Assembly (NCBI GenBank): GCA_946403755.1
Contig: CAMJBC010000003.1
Span: 1 to 64,000, forward strand
DNA length: 64,000 bases
DNA from: an uncultured Mycoplasmatota bacterium
Lineage (GTDB): Bacteria > Bacillota_I > Bacilli_A > RF39 > UBA660
Direction of reading: 5' to 3'
The position numbers and the translations under genes were made by a program. Every line of letters starts with the position of its first letter. Position 1 is the stretch's first letter. The notes under the pieces were generated by a model that did not search any database, was not told the DNA's origin, and worked only from the letters and a program-made list of their open reading frames with translations. This document shows positions 50,647-62,365 of this stretch, piece after piece.

Positions 50647-51246
50647 ATGAGGAAAGCCATAGTAGATATAATTGATATGTTTTGGCCTACAATTGTAATA
50701 GTTATTTGTATATTAACTATTATGAGGCTAGCAATGCTTTTTAAGGGTGAAAGAAAAAAGTTTGTTTTTCATGAGGAAATCTTTAATTTGCTATTTGTTA
50801 TATACTTAATGGTTCTATTTAGATTGGTTACTAGTCAGGACTTACCTGGTGGAGGAACTAATTTCACTCCTTTTCATGAAATATTAAGATATGATTATGG
50901 TACTAATGGTTTTTATAAACAAGTATTTGGAAATATCTTATTATTTATACCACTTGGTTATTTTTTAACTAAATATTGTAGAATTAAAAGATTTGGTGGT
51001 ATATTCTTAACATCATTATTATCAAGTTTATCTATTGAAGTAGTACAACATTTTATAGGTAGAAGTTTTGATATAGATGATGTAATATTAAATGTTGTTG
51101 GTGGAGTAGTAGGTTTTTTAATATATATAGCACTTGATGCTATTGCAGATCATTTACCAAAATTTATGAGAAGAGATTGGTTTTATGACTTATTAACTGC
51201 TTTACTTCTAATAGCAGGAATATTATTTTTAATTAAAATTATGTAG
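50647..51246 (+). CDS. VanZ-like membrane protein
   Basis: A 199-residue protein with about five membrane segments. The VanZ-family core is visible: YLMVLFRLVTSQ, NFTPFHEI, FGNILLFIPLGYFLTK, SSLSIEVVQHFIGRSFDIDDVILNVVGG. VanZ confers low-level teicoplanin resistance in enterococci; the chromosomal homologues are poorly understood and this should not be read as a resistance gene. GAAAAGGG precedes ATG. ybeY starts 9 bases after its stop. Confidence 0.88.
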   Translation: MRKAIVDIIDMFWPTIVIVICILTIMRLAMLFKGERKKFVFHEEIFNLLFVIYLMVLFRLVTSQDLPGGGTNFTPFHEILRYDYGTNGFYKQVFGNILLFIPLGYFLTKYCRIKRFGGIFLTSLLSSLSIEVVQHFIGRSFDIDDVILNVVGGVVGFLIYIALDAIADHLPKFMRRDWFYDLLTALLLIAGILFLIKIM

Positions 51247-51254
51247 GGGAAATT

Positions 51255-51695
51255 ATGGAAGATTATATTATTAATACAACTAAAGAAAAAATAGATACTA
51301 GTGAATTAGATAGAGTTATTAAATTTGCTTGTAAACATTTAAAAATTGAAAATCCTTTATTAAATATAGTAATAGTTGATAATAAAAAGATTAGAGAAAT
51401 TAATAGAGATTATAGAAATAAAGATGCTGTTACTGATGTAATATCTTTTGCTTTTGAAGAAGTTAAAGATGTTAATTATGAAGATGTTAGGTTTTTAGGT
51501 GAAATATATATATCATATGAAAGATGTGTGGAACAAGCAGCTGATTTTGGACATAGTGTAAAAAGAGAATTTTGCTATTTAGCTGTTCATGGTTTATTAC
51601 ACTTACTTGGATATGATCATATGAATGAAGAAGATAAAAAAGTAATGAGAGCTCTTGAGGAGGAGATATTAAATGAATATGATATCACGCGATGA
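51255..51695 (+). CDS. ybeY: Endoribonuclease YbeY (rRNA maturation)
   Basis: Metal-dependent RNase for rRNA processing and 70S quality control. 146 residues. The zinc site HGLLHLLGYDH is complete, with NRDYRNKDAVTDVISFAF upstream. AGGGGA precedes ATG. The final 23 bases overlap dgkA. Confidence 0.95.
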   Translation: MEDYIINTTKEKIDTSELDRVIKFACKHLKIENPLLNIVIVDNKKIREINRDYRNKDAVTDVISFAFEEVKDVNYEDVRFLGEIYISYERCVEQAADFGHSVKREFCYLAVHGLLHLLGYDHMNEEDKKVMRALEEEILNEYDITR

Positions 51696-52074
51696 AAGAA
51701 AAAGACAAAAAGGTTTAAAGAAGTTTTTTCATAGTTTTACATATCCTATTAAAGGGCTTCGTTATGCATATAGAAATGAACAAAATTTAGTAGTAGATGT
51801 TGGTATGGCAATACTTGTTGTAATAGCAGGATTTATATTTAAAGTATCTGTTACAGAATGGGCTTTACTTGCTCTTACAATAGGACTTGTTATATCATGT
51901 GAATTAATTAATACAGCTATAGAAGCAGTAGTAGATTTGGTAACTGAAGAATATCATCCACTTGCTAAAGTGGCTAAAGATACAAGTGCTGCTGCAGTGT
52001 TTATTTTTGCAATAGTTGCTGTAATAGTAGGAATCATAATATTTGGACCTAAATTATATGCAATTTTATTCTAG
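51673..52074 (+). CDS. dgkA: Diacylglycerol/undecaprenol kinase family protein
   Basis: Small integral membrane kinase that phosphorylates undecaprenol (in Gram-positives) or diacylglycerol, recycling the lipid carrier for the wall. 133 residues, three membrane segments, with the family motif ELINTAIEAVVDLVTEEYHPLAKVAKD. GGAGGAG lies before ATG 51673 and ATG 51679; either could serve. It overlaps ybeY, as is common (ybeY-dgkA-cdd-era). Confidence 0.92.
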   Translation: MNMISRDERKRQKGLKKFFHSFTYPIKGLRYAYRNEQNLVVDVGMAILVVIAGFIFKVSVTEWALLALTIGLVISCELINTAIEAVVDLVTEEYHPLAKVAKDTSAAAVFIFAIVAVIVGIIIFGPKLYAILF

Positions 52075-52082
52075 GAGGATTT

Positions 52083-52463
52083 ATGAAAGATAGATTATTA
52101 AAATTATTAGATAATAGTTATGCACCATATTCAAATATGCATTTTGCATGTATAGTTGAAACTAAAGATGGTAATTTTTATGAGGGAGTTAATATAGAAA
52201 ATGCAAGTTACGGAGCAACTGTATGCGCTGAACGTAATGCTATATTTAATGCTGTATCTCATGGTGAAAGAGAGTTTAAAACATTATATTTAATGACTAG
52301 TAGTGATGAGATATGCTATCCTTGTAATCTTTGTAAACAAGTATTTTTAGAATTCTTTGACAAAGATGTAATATTTAATGTAATGACTAAGAGTGGAAAA
52401 ATGGAAGTATTAACATTTGATAAATTAATGAATACAACATTTACTAAAGAGGATCTAGTATGA
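52083..52463 (+). CDS. cdd: Cytidine deaminase
   Basis: Converts cytidine and deoxycytidine to uridine forms. 126 residues. Zinc-site residues are in NIENASYGATVCAERNAIF (C-A-E) and YPCNLCKQ (P-C-x2-C). AGGAGG precedes ATG; the stop overlaps era by 4 bases. Confidence 0.95.
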   Translation: MKDRLLKLLDNSYAPYSNMHFACIVETKDGNFYEGVNIENASYGATVCAERNAIFNAVSHGEREFKTLYLMTSSDEICYPCNLCKQVFLEFFDKDVIFNVMTKSGKMEVLTFDKLMNTTFTKEDLV

Positions 52464-53359
52464 AAAGTGGCTTTGTAACAATTGTTGGTAGACCAAATAC
52501 TGGTAAAAGTACACTTTTAAATTCAATTATTAAAGAAAAAATAGCTATTATAAGTCCTAAACCTCAAACAACTAGAAATTTAATACAAGGTATTTATAAT
52601 GATGATGATTCTCAAATAGTATTTGTAGATACTCCTGGAATACATAAACCTGTTGATAAAATGGGTGTTGCTTTAAATGCTCAATCTTATTATTCAATAA
52701 ATGATGTAGATGTAGTACTTTTAGTAGTAGATGCATCAGTACCTTTTGGTAAAGGTGATAAGTTTATTATTGATAAATTAGCTGATATTAAAAAACCAGT
52801 GTTTTTAATACTTAATAAGATTGATAAATTAAGTGAAGAACAAATATTATTAAAGATTAATGAATATAAAGATTTATATGAATTTAGAGAAATAATTCCT
52901 TTATCAGCATTAAAGAATGATAATATTGATAGATTAATAAAAGTATTAAAAGATTATTTACCAGATAATGTTAAATATTTCATGGATGGTGAAACAACTA
53001 CTGCTGAAATGGATTTTAGATTATCTGAATTAGTAAGAGAAAAAATATTTATACATACTAATGATGAAGTTCCTCATTCAATATCATGTAAGTTAATTGG
53101 ATATGAAGAAGGAAAAGATATTGTTAAAGTATATGTAGATATTATAGTAGATAGAGATTCTTTAAGAAAAATAATAGTTGGTGCTGGTGGTCAAATGATT
53201 AAAACTATTGGCCATGAGGCTAGATTAGATATGGAAAAATTACTTGGTAAAAAAGTATATTTAGAGTTATATTGTAAAACTATTAAAAAATGGAGAGAGA
53301 AAGAAAAATATATTAAAGAATTAGGATATTTACTAGAACAAGATAAAGATGAAGAATAA
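52460..53359 (+). CDS. era: GTPase Era
   Basis: GTPase that binds the 3' end of 16S rRNA in 30S assembly. 299 residues. G1 VGRPNTGKST, G2/G3 PQTTR and DTPGIHKP, G4 NKID, and the C-terminal KH domain with VGAGGQMIKTIGHEAR are all present. It is the last gene of the ybeY-dgkA-cdd-era set; recO follows with an unusual spacer. Confidence 0.95.
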   Translation: MKSGFVTIVGRPNTGKSTLLNSIIKEKIAIISPKPQTTRNLIQGIYNDDDSQIVFVDTPGIHKPVDKMGVALNAQSYYSINDVDVVLLVVDASVPFGKGDKFIIDKLADIKKPVFLILNKIDKLSEEQILLKINEYKDLYEFREIIPLSALKNDNIDRLIKVLKDYLPDNVKYFMDGETTTAEMDFRLSELVREKIFIHTNDEVPHSISCKLIGYEEGKDIVKVYVDIIVDRDSLRKIIVGAGGQMIKTIGHEARLDMEKLLGKKVYLELYCKTIKKWREKEKYIKELGYLLEQDKDEE

Positions 53360-53361
53360 AT

Positions 53362-53404
53362 AGAAAGGAAAGCATAAAGATATCTTTATGCTTTTATATA
53401 GTAA
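53362..53404 (+). promoter_or_regulatory. SD, hairpin and start codon arrangement before recO
   Basis: The only SD-like sequence (AGAAAGGAA, 53362-53370) lies about 35 bases before the recO ATG. Between them an eleven-base-pair hairpin (53369-53379 with 53384-53394, loop ATAT) fills the space. Folded, it leaves ten bases between SD and ATG, an ideal spacing. It could also serve as a weak terminator, as four Ts follow the stem. Confidence 0.4.
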
Positions 53405-54130
53405 ATGAAAATAATTAGTGTAGATGGAATAGTTATTAGTAGTACACCTTTTAAAGAATCAAGTAAAATAATAAATATATTTACTAAAGATATGGGTATT
53501 ATTGGTTGTATAGCAAAAGGTAGTAAAAGTTTAAAAAGTAAGTTAAGACTTCCTAGTGAGAAGTTTGCTTATGGTACTTTTCACATGTATTATAAAGATA
53601 ATGGTTTATCTACATTAATAGATGGGGATATTAAAAATCATTTCATTAATATTAAAAGTGATATTATTAAAATTAGTTATTTAACATACATATGTGAACT
53701 AGCATCAAACGTATTTAAAGAAAGTAATGATAATGAAGTATATAATTTAATGGAACAAGCTATATTAAAAATAGAAGATGGTTTAGATCCTAAAATAATA
53801 ACTAATGTATTAGAATTACAATATTTACAATATTTAGGTATTAATTTAAATCTAGATAATTGTGTTAAATGTGGTAGTTCTAAAATAGTTACATTATCTT
53901 TATCTAAAGGTGGATATGTTTGTAATAATTGTAGAACTAATGAACCTTTATTAGATGAAAAAGTATTAAAGTTATTAAGATTATATTATTATGTAGATAT
54001 ATCTAAAATAAGTAATTTAGATATTGATAAAGATGTTAGTGATATGATTAATACAATAATAGATGAATATTATGAACAGTATTCTGGAGTATATTTAAAA
54101 AGTAAAAAAATATTAAAAGATTTAACATAA
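53405..54130 (+). CDS. recO: DNA repair protein RecO
   Basis: Recombination mediator that loads RecA at gaps with RecR. 241 residues. An N-terminal OB fold (IISVDGIVISSTPFKESSKIINIFT, TKDMGIIGCIAKGSKSLKSK), a helical part, and a four-cysteine zinc finger (NCVKCG and YVCNNC, about residues 155-180) show the family. No SD directly precedes ATG, but see the spacer at 53362-53404. The order era-recO is usual in Bacillota. Confidence 0.92.
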   Translation: MKIISVDGIVISSTPFKESSKIINIFTKDMGIIGCIAKGSKSLKSKLRLPSEKFAYGTFHMYYKDNGLSTLIDGDIKNHFINIKSDIIKISYLTYICELASNVFKESNDNEVYNLMEQAILKIEDGLDPKIITNVLELQYLQYLGINLNLDNCVKCGSSKIVTLSLSKGGYVCNNCRTNEPLLDEKVLKLLRLYYYVDISKISNLDIDKDVSDMINTIIDEYYEQYSGVYLKSKKILKDLT

Positions 54131-54147
54131 ATCTTTTAGGAGAAAAT

Positions 54148-54831
54148 ATGAGAGATGAAGATATATTAAGAGAATTTTATAGTAATAAAGATTCTCATTT
54201 AATGAGTTATAATTTTGATTTAAAAGAATTAATGGATAATTTCACTATGCTTAATTTTGTTAAAAATGGTAGAAAAGTATGTTTATCAGAAGAAGGTGTG
54301 GATTTTGGAGGCTTTTTTGTTTGCACACCAAAACAATATGTGATAGGATATAATTCTAATTATGGAGTTGGAGCTCATATAACAGCAAAAGCTAGGGCAA
54401 TGAAAGATATTCATGGTGGTGGAACTTTAACAAGAATAGAAGAACTTACACAGTTAGGACAAATGTGTACAGAGAGATATATTACTGGAAGACTTGCTTA
54501 TGAAAATACTGGAACTGATCTTTCAGGAAGACGTAGAATAGGTGGAATATTTGATATATCGATTAAAGATAATTCTAGTAGTATCAGTCGTCAATTATTT
54601 GAATCATTTAAAAAGTTCTATGAAGATTATAATAAAGAAATAGAACTTGCTTGTAAAAGTTCGGGTGGTTCTTTTCATGTTTCTTTCTATAACAAAGATA
54701 CTAAGAAAAGAGTAGAAAGTGATAATTTAGATTTAATATTAAATTATTTAGAAAATCATATAGATGAAAATTTAGATGATGAAGAAGATGAAGTTATAAT
54801 TGGAGTTCCTACAAGAGATAAACAACTATAA
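54148..54831 (+). CDS. Paralogue 1 of an unknown tandem pair
   Basis: A 227-residue cytoplasmic protein. It shares its whole plan with the next gene: YNFDLKELMDNF near the N-terminus, GGFFVCTPKQYVIGYN, a GxGxH motif (GVGAHITA), GGGTLTRIEE, and a helical C-terminal part FESFKKFYEDYNKEI ending in an acidic DDEEDE stretch before IIGVPTR. AGGAG precedes ATG. No homologue with known function comes to mind. The conserved glycine-rich parts might bind a ligand or nucleotide. Confidence 0.65.
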   Translation: MRDEDILREFYSNKDSHLMSYNFDLKELMDNFTMLNFVKNGRKVCLSEEGVDFGGFFVCTPKQYVIGYNSNYGVGAHITAKARAMKDIHGGGTLTRIEELTQLGQMCTERYITGRLAYENTGTDLSGRRRIGGIFDISIKDNSSSISRQLFESFKKFYEDYNKEIELACKSSGGSFHVSFYNKDTKKRVESDNLDLILNYLENHIDENLDDEEDEVIIGVPTRDKQL

Positions 54832-54855
54832 AATTATTTAGGGGGGTGAAATATT

Positions 54856-55491
54856 ATGGATCCAGATAGTACTACTAACAAATATAATTTTGATTTAAAA
54901 GAATTAACTGAGGGTTTTTCTTTTGTTGACTTTGTTCATTATGTCCAAAATGGTAGTGCTGAATATAATGGTGGATTTTTAGTATTTACACCTAAACAAT
55001 ATATTTTAGGATATAATGCTGAATTTGGTACAGGTTCTCATAATAGAACATTTGCTAGAGTAGAAAAAGATTTAAATGGTGGCGGAGAAATAGAAACATA
55101 CCAAGATATGTTAAAATTAAGTACTGAATGTAGAAATAAATATTTTCACGCTAGAATATTATATGGAAAAGTTAGTGATGAAATTCTTGGTATTCATAAA
55201 TTTAAAGGATTTATAGATTTTTATGTACCTGAGAGAATAAGTCCTAGAGTTTTAGAATCATTTAAAAGATTTTATGAAGACTATGATGAAGAGATTAAAT
55301 TAGTTAATAGAAATACTGGTTTAGAATTTAGCGTTAATTATTATAAACATGGTGCTAGTGGTTTTACTTCTAATAGTAGTTTAGAAGAATTATATATATA
55401 TTTAGAGAGTATAGTAGACTATGATTTAGATGATGAAGATGAGGAAATAATACTAGGAGTAAGAAATAGAAATGCAGAATTAGAGGTTTAA
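54856..55491 (+). CDS. Paralogue 2 of an unknown tandem pair
   Basis: A 211-residue protein, clearly related to the preceding gene: NYNFDLKELTEG-like start, GGFLVFTPKQYILGYN, FGTGSHNRTFARV, GGGEIETY, ESFKRFYEDYDEEIKL and an acidic end with EEIILGVRNRN. The shared glycine, TPKQY and histidine positions mark the conserved core, while the segment around residues 100-120 differs. GGGGGGTG precedes ATG. The pair lies between recO and the heat-shock operon and is probably cotranscribed. Confidence 0.65.
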   Translation: MDPDSTTNKYNFDLKELTEGFSFVDFVHYVQNGSAEYNGGFLVFTPKQYILGYNAEFGTGSHNRTFARVEKDLNGGGEIETYQDMLKLSTECRNKYFHARILYGKVSDEILGIHKFKGFIDFYVPERISPRVLESFKRFYEDYDEEIKLVNRNTGLEFSVNYYKHGASGFTSNSSLEELYIYLESIVDYDLDDEDEEIILGVRNRNAELEV

Positions 55492-55509
55492 AAAACCTCT
55501 TTTATTTTT
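55482..55509 (+). terminator. Terminator after tandem paralogues
   Basis: Stem AGAGGTTT/AAACCTCT (55482-55489 with 55493-55500), loop AAA, then TTTTATTTTT. Confidence 0.85.
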
Positions 55510-55520
55510 AATGAAAAATA

Positions 55521-55547
55521 TTAGCACTCAATACTTGACATTGCTAA
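55521..55547. promoter_or_regulatory. CIRCE operator 1
   Basis: TTAGCACTC, nine bases, CATTGCTAA: the first arm is the perfect CIRCE half, the second matches GAGTGCTAA in seven of nine. It overlaps the -35 box of the hrcA promoter, so HrcA binding would block RNA polymerase. Confidence 0.85.
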
Positions 55548-55563
55548 AAATAGTGTATATAAT
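55535..55563 (+). promoter_or_regulatory. Consensus promoter of the hrcA-dnaK operon
   Basis: TTGACA (55535-55540), 17 bases, TATAAT (55558-55563), both exact sigma-A consensus. It lies between the two CIRCE sites. Confidence 0.9.
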
Positions 55564-55567
55564 AGTA

Positions 55568-55594
55568 TTGGCACTAAAAAGAAAGGAGTGCTAA
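55568..55594. promoter_or_regulatory. CIRCE operator 2
   Basis: TTGGCACTA, nine bases, GAGTGCTAA: the second arm is perfect, the first matches in seven of nine. It overlaps the transcription start region and ends just before the hrcA SD. Confidence 0.85.
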
Positions 55595-55608
55595 AAAGGA
55601 GATGTATG

Positions 55609-56616
55609 ATGATTGGAAGTAGACAAAAAGAATTACTTAAAACTATTGTAGAAGAATATGTTAAATCTGCAAGACCAGTTGGTAGTAAAGCTTTATGTAA
55701 AAAATTCAAATGTTCTAGTGCAACTATTAGAAATGATATGGCTGCTTTAGAAGATATGGGTTACTTAGAAAAGACTCATATATCTTCAGGAAGGATTCCT
55801 AGTGAAAGTGGTTATAGATATTATGTTGATAATTTGATGGAACCTAAGAAAATAAGTGGTGAAGATATCTTAAAATTACAAACTGTTTTGAGTAACAAAG
55901 AATTAGAACTTAATGATGCTATATCAAAGAGTTTGGAAATTATTAGTGATATTACAAATTACACTTCTGTAGTATTAGGTGGAGAAGCAGAAGATAACAG
56001 ACTTAAAAAAGTAGAAGTAGTACCAATTAGTGATAAACAATTAATTGCTATATTAATTACTGATACTGGCCATGTTGAAAATAAAAATGTATATCTTGAA
56101 GAAGATATACCTGCTGAAGAAATATCAAAGACAACAGAACTATTAAATAAGATGTTAGTTGGGACGCAAATCATTGATGTTCCTAAAAAGCTAGAATTTG
56201 ATATTAAACCTATAATTAGAAATTATATTCAAAATTATGAAGTTGTTTATAACGCATTTTATAATGCATTATCAAACTTTACTAGCGATAGAGATGTTAA
56301 GTTTGCGGGGAAGACTAATATATTAAAACAACCAGAATTCAACACAGTTGATGATGTTAAAAACATTATAAGTAAGTTTGAAAGCAAAGATATGGTGAGT
56401 AAAATTGAAGAAACTGGGGATGAGGTTAAGGTATATATTGGTAGTGAAAGCGAAATCGATGATAATGTAACTGTTGTTAAGACAAAATATAAAGCTGCTG
56501 GAAAAGAAGGAACAATTGCAATCATAGGACCTAAACGTATGGAATATGAGCGTGTTGTTAATATGCTTGAATACTTAAAAGGTGCTATTGAAAATAAAGG
56601 AAGTGAAAACAATTGA
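55609..56616 (+). CDS. hrcA: Heat-inducible transcription repressor HrcA
   Basis: Represses chaperone operons by binding CIRCE; GroE refolds it. About 335 residues. The N-terminal winged helix is clear (KELLKTIVEEYVKSARPVGSKAL, SATIRNDMAALEDMGYLEKTH, SSGRIPSESGYRYYVDNL), followed by the GAF-like middle and the C-terminal GPKRMEYERVVNMLEYL. AGGAG supports ATG 55609 or 55606; the frame from GTG 55588 would lie within CIRCE 2. It is autoregulated by the two CIRCE sites. Its last codons overlap the grpE start. Confidence 0.95.
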   Translation: MIGSRQKELLKTIVEEYVKSARPVGSKALCKKFKCSSATIRNDMAALEDMGYLEKTHISSGRIPSESGYRYYVDNLMEPKKISGEDILKLQTVLSNKELELNDAISKSLEIISDITNYTSVVLGGEAEDNRLKKVEVVPISDKQLIAILITDTGHVENKNVYLEEDIPAEEISKTTELLNKMLVGTQIIDVPKKLEFDIKPIIRNYIQNYEVVYNAFYNALSNFTSDRDVKFAGKTNILKQPEFNTVDDVKNIISKFESKDMVSKIEETGDEVKVYIGSESEIDDNVTVVKTKYKAAGKEGTIAIIGPKRMEYERVVNMLEYLKGAIENKGSENN

Positions 56617-57187
56617 AAAAGCATGATGTGAAAAAGACTAAAGAAGAAAAAGTAGAAAAAACTACTGAAGTAATAGATGAAGGATGCGCAGGTTCATGTG
56701 AAACTTGTGGTGGATGTGGAAGCATTGATCCTGAAACTTTAATTCAAATTCTTGGTAGTAGAAATCAAGAATTAGAAGATAAATATATGAGATTACAAGC
56801 TGAATATTTAAATTTTAAAACTAGAACTCAAGGAGAAGTATCTAGAATGCTTCAATATGAAGGTGAAGGTTTTATTAAAGAAATATTAGGCGTTAAAGAT
56901 AATTTTGAAAGAGCTATTATGATGGATGATAATGATTTATCTGACGAAGTAAGTAAGTTCTTAAGTGGATTTAAAATGATATTAGGATCTTTAACTGCAT
57001 TATTAGATAAATATGAAGTTAAAGAAATAGATTGTTTAGGAAAAGAATTTGATCCTAATTTAGAGGAAGCTGTTCTTACTGAACATGATGAAACAAAACC
57101 AGAAAATGTTGTAATTGAAGTTTTAACTAAAGGTTATACATATAAAGACAAAGTAATTAGACATGCTATGGTTAAGGTAAATAAATA

Positions 57188-57188
<1 letters not shown>
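56613..57188 (+). CDS. grpE: Nucleotide exchange factor GrpE with N-terminal Cys cluster
   Basis: Releases ADP from DnaK. 191 residues, TTG start overlapping the hrcA stop. The coiled coil (IQILGSRNQELEDKYMRLQA) and the beta-wing domain with YEVKEIDCLGKEFDPNLEEAV and VLTKGYTYKDKVIRHAMVKV are normal. The N-terminal part has a cysteine group not expected in GrpE: Cys25, 29, 32 and 35, a C-x3-C-x2-C-x2-C pattern within a Gly-rich sequence. It might bind metal or an Fe-S cluster, or act as a thiol switch, in the disordered N-terminus. Confidence 0.93.
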
Positions 57189-59405
<2,217 letters not shown>

Positions 59406-59412
59406 TTTATGG

Positions 59413-59445
59413 TATTGGGCTCTTAAAAGAGCCCTTTACTCAATA
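59413..59445 (+). terminator. Hairpin after dnaK, probably a partial terminator
   Basis: GGGCTCT/AGAGCCC (59417-59423 with 59428-59434), extended by TATTG/CAATA outside an internal loop. Only three Ts follow, so some transcription may pass into pepF and dnaJ. Confidence 0.5.
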
Positions 59446-59457
59446 TAAGGAGAATTT

Positions 59458-61221
59458 ATGAATTATACATGGGATTTAACAAAAATAATTAAAAATGATA
59501 CTGAATATAAATCTATTTTAAAAGAAATAAATAGATTATTAGATGAGTTTATTAAATATAAAGGATCATTATTAAAAGATGAAAATACTTTTTATGATGC
59601 TCTTGAAATGCAAAAGAAAATAGATATGTTAGCTGAAAAGTTATATGTTTATTCATATTTAAGTTATTATGAAAATATGGGTAATAAGAAATATCAAGAA
59701 TATAAAGAAACAGCAACATCTATTTATGAAAAAGTTGAGAGTTTAACTAGTTTTGTTAATCCTGAGTTATTATCAAATGATTTTTCTTTAATTGAAGAGT
59801 ATATTTCTAAAAATAAAAAACTTGAAATATATAGAAGAGCTCTTGAAAATCTATTTAGATTTAAAGAACATATATTAAGTGAAAAAGAAGAGAAAATATT
59901 ATCTGATGCATCAGAAGCATTTAAAACATCAACTAATGCATATGAAGCTATTGATAATGTAGATATTAAGTTTGATAAGATTAAAAATGAAAATAACGAA
60001 GAAGTAGAATTAACACCTTATAACTATGGTGGATTCTTATCTTCTAAAAATAGAGATGTTAGAAAGAGTGCATTTGAAAGTGAATATAAATTTTATAGAG
60101 AACATATTAATACAATAAGTGCTTTATATATTGGTAATGTTAAAACTGATGCATTTATTTCTAGAACAAGAAAATATAATAGTATTTTAGAATCATTCTT
60201 ATTTGATGATAAAGTAGATACTAAATTATATAAAAATCTAATTAAAATAACTAATGATAATTTAGAGTATTTAAAAAATTATTATAAACTTAAAGAAAGA
60301 AGTTTAGGATATAAATTACATATGTATGATTTATATGTTAATACTTCTGTAGTACCTAAGAAAGTAATTGAATATGAAGATGGTATTAAAGTAGTTAATG
60401 AAGCATTAAAACCACTTGGTAGTGAATATTTAGATGCATTTAATAGATTATTAAATACTAGATGTGTTGATGTATTTCCAAAAGCTAAAAAGAGAAGTGG
60501 TGCTTATGAATGGGGTACTTATGGTGTAGATCCATATGTATCATTAAACTATGAAAAGAATGTTGATTCAGTAAGTACTTTAGCACATGAAATGGGACAC
60601 GCTATGCATTCTTATTATAGTTATAAGACACAAGACTATTTATATGCATCTTATCCAATATTCTTAGCTGAAATAGCTTCTACTGTAAATGAAGTATTAC
60701 TATCAAATTATTTAATTGATAAAGCTGATAATAAAGATGAAAAAATATATCATTTAGTAGATTTCTTAGATAAATTTAAAGCAACTGTTTATAGACAAGT
60801 TATGTTTGCTGAATTTGAAGATATTATTCATGAAAAATATGAAAATGGTGAAGTATTAACTAAAGACTTATTATGTGATACATATTTAGAACTTAATAAG
60901 AAACATTTTGCTCCAGTAATTGAAGTAGATGAAGATATTCAATTTGAATGGGCAAGAATACCACATTTTTATACACCATTTTATGTTTATAAATATGCTA
61001 CTGGATTTATAAGTGCATTAATAATAGCAGATAAACTTGTAAATGAAAAAGACTTTAAAGATAAATATATTAAGTTCTTAAGTAGTGGTAGTAGTAAATA
61101 TCCTTTAGATTTATTAAATGATTTAGGAATAGATATTACTGATACTAAAGTATTAAATAGAGCATTTGAATTATTTAATGAAAAGGTTATTTTATTAGAT
61201 AAAATAGAAAAGGAGGAATAA
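59458..61221 (+). CDS. pepF: Oligoendopeptidase F (M3 family)
   Basis: Cytoplasmic zinc peptidase that cuts oligopeptides of about 7-17 residues. 587 residues. The zinc site is [17 protein letters not shown] (HExGH, about residue 378) with the Glu in [14 protein letters not shown]; the N-terminal oligopeptidase domain and the C-terminal [13 protein letters not shown] are typical. AAGGAG precedes ATG. It lies between dnaK and dnaJ, where a peptidase is not usually found; if cotranscribed it would be heat-induced, clearing peptides from damaged proteins. Confidence 0.93.
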   Translation: MNYTWDLTKIIKNDTEYKSILKEINRLLDEFIKYKGSLLKDENTFYDALEMQKKIDMLAEKLYVYSYLSYYENMGNKKYQEYKETATSIYEKVESLTSFVNPELLSNDFSLIEEYISKNKKLEIYRRALENLFRFKEHILSEKEEKILSDASEAFKTSTNAYEAIDNVDIKFDKIKNENNEEVELTPYNYGGFLSSKNRDVRKSAFESEYKFYREHINTISALYIGNVKTDAFISRTRKYNSILESFLFDDKVDTKLYKNLIKITNDNLEYLKNYYKLKERSLGYKLHMYDLYVNTSVVPKKVIEYEDGIKVVNEALKPLGSEYLDAFNRLLNTRCVDVFPKAKKRSGAYEWGTYGVDPYVSLNYEKNVDSVSTLAHEMGHAMHSYYSYKTQDYLYASYPIFLAEIASTVNEVLLSNYLIDKADNKDEKIYHLVDFLDKFKATVYRQVMFAEFEDIIHEKYENGEVLTKDLLCDTYLELNKKHFAPVIEVDEDIQFEWARIPHFYTPFYVYKYATGFISALIIADKLVNEKDFKDKYIKFLSSGSSKYPLDLLNDLGIDITDTKVLNRAFELFNEKVILLDKIEKEE

Positions 61222-61222
61222 T

Positions 61223-62365
61223 GTGGCAACTAAAAGAGATTACTATGAAATATTAGGTGTAGATAAAAATGCAACTGAAGAAGAAATAAAAAGTGCTTTT
61301 AGAAAAAAAGCCAAAGAATACCATCCAGATATTAATAAAAGTCCAGATGCTCCAGAAAAATTTAAAGAAGCTCAAGAAGCATATGCTTGTTTAAGTGATA
61401 AAGATAATCGTGCTAAATATGATCAGTTTGGACATGCTGCATTTGATAATCCTTATGGTGGTGCTGGAGGAGGTGGAAGTTATTCAGGTGGTAATCCATT
61501 TGGTAACTTTGATTTCTCTGATATATTTGAAGATATCTTTGGAGGAGGATTTGGTGGCTTTGGTGGATTTGGTTCTCAAAGTAGAAGTTCTTCTTCAAGA
61601 GCAAGAAAAGGCGCAGATACTTTATATGGTATAGATTTAGATTTCTTAGATGCAGTTTATGGATGTAAGAAAGATATAGATTTAGAATATTATGAAACTT
61701 GTGATGATTGTGATGGTAAAGGTGGTCATGGAGAAAAAACATGTGATGAATGTGGTGGTAGTGGCTATGTTATCAAACAATCTAATACAATTTTAGGAGT
61801 TATTCAAACAAGAACCACATGTAGTAAATGTGGTGGCAAAGGTATTTCTTATAGAAGTAAATGTGATGAATGTAAGGGAACAGGAAAAATTAAAGTTAAG
61901 AAAACAATTACAATTGATATTCCAGCTGGTATAGATACTGGTGAACAATTAAGATTAAGTGGAAAAGGTGAACCTGGAAGTAATGGTGGACCTAATGGAG
62001 ACTTATATCTTGAAGTTAGAGTAAAGAGCCATGAACTATATAGAAGAGAAGGATATGATGTTTATATTGATTTACCTGTAACTATTACTGATTTATGTTT
62101 AGGATGTAAGAAAGATATTAAAACTATGGATGGAACAGTTGAACTTAAGATAAAAGAAGGTTCTCAACCAGGTGACATTCTTAAAATTAAAGGTAAAGGT
62201 ATCTCAGGAGATGATTCATGGAAAAAGGGAGATTTCTTCTGTGTTCTTAAATTAATTATTCCAACTAGTTTATCTAGAAAACAAAGAAGTATATTAGAAG
62301 ATTTAGAAGATACTGATTTAGAGGATGAAGCAGTATTTAGAAAATTCAATAAATTAAATAAATAG
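61223..62365 (+). CDS. dnaJ: Chaperone DnaJ (Hsp40)
   Basis: Co-chaperone that brings substrates to DnaK and stimulates its ATPase. 380 residues, GTG start one base after the pepF stop, with GGAGG upstream. A J domain with HPD ([12 protein letters not shown]), a Gly/Phe-rich region (about 75-125), four CxxCxGxG zinc repeats ([32 protein letters not shown]) and the C-terminal domain are complete. Confidence 0.96.
   Translation: MATKRDYYEILGVDKNATEEEIKSAFRKKAKEYHPDINKSPDAPEKFKEAQEAYACLSDKDNRAKYDQFGHAAFDNPYGGAGGGGSYSGGNPFGNFDFSDIFEDIFGGGFGGFGGFGSQSRSSSSRARKGADTLYGIDLDFLDAVYGCKKDIDLEYYETCDDCDGKGGHGEKTCDECGGSGYVIKQSNTILGVIQTRTTCSKCGGKGISYRSKCDECKGTGKIKVKKTITIDIPAGIDTGEQLRLSGKGEPGSNGGPNGDLYLEVRVKSHELYRREGYDVYIDLPVTITDLCLGCKKDIKTMDGTVELKIKEGSQPGDILKIKGKGISGDDSWKKGDFFCVLKLIIPTSLSRKQRSILEDLEDTDLEDEAVFRKFNKLNK

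Noticed and set aside
50647-51246. VanZ-like gene as a glycopeptide resistance gene
   Set aside because: No vanA/vanH/vanX-type genes are nearby, and VanZ-like proteins are widespread housekeeping membrane proteins.
55521-55594. A single long CIRCE spanning from the first TTAGCACTC to the last GAGTGCTAA
   Set aside because: CIRCE needs a nine-base spacer; each outer arm has its own imperfect partner at exactly nine bases, so two sites explain the data better.
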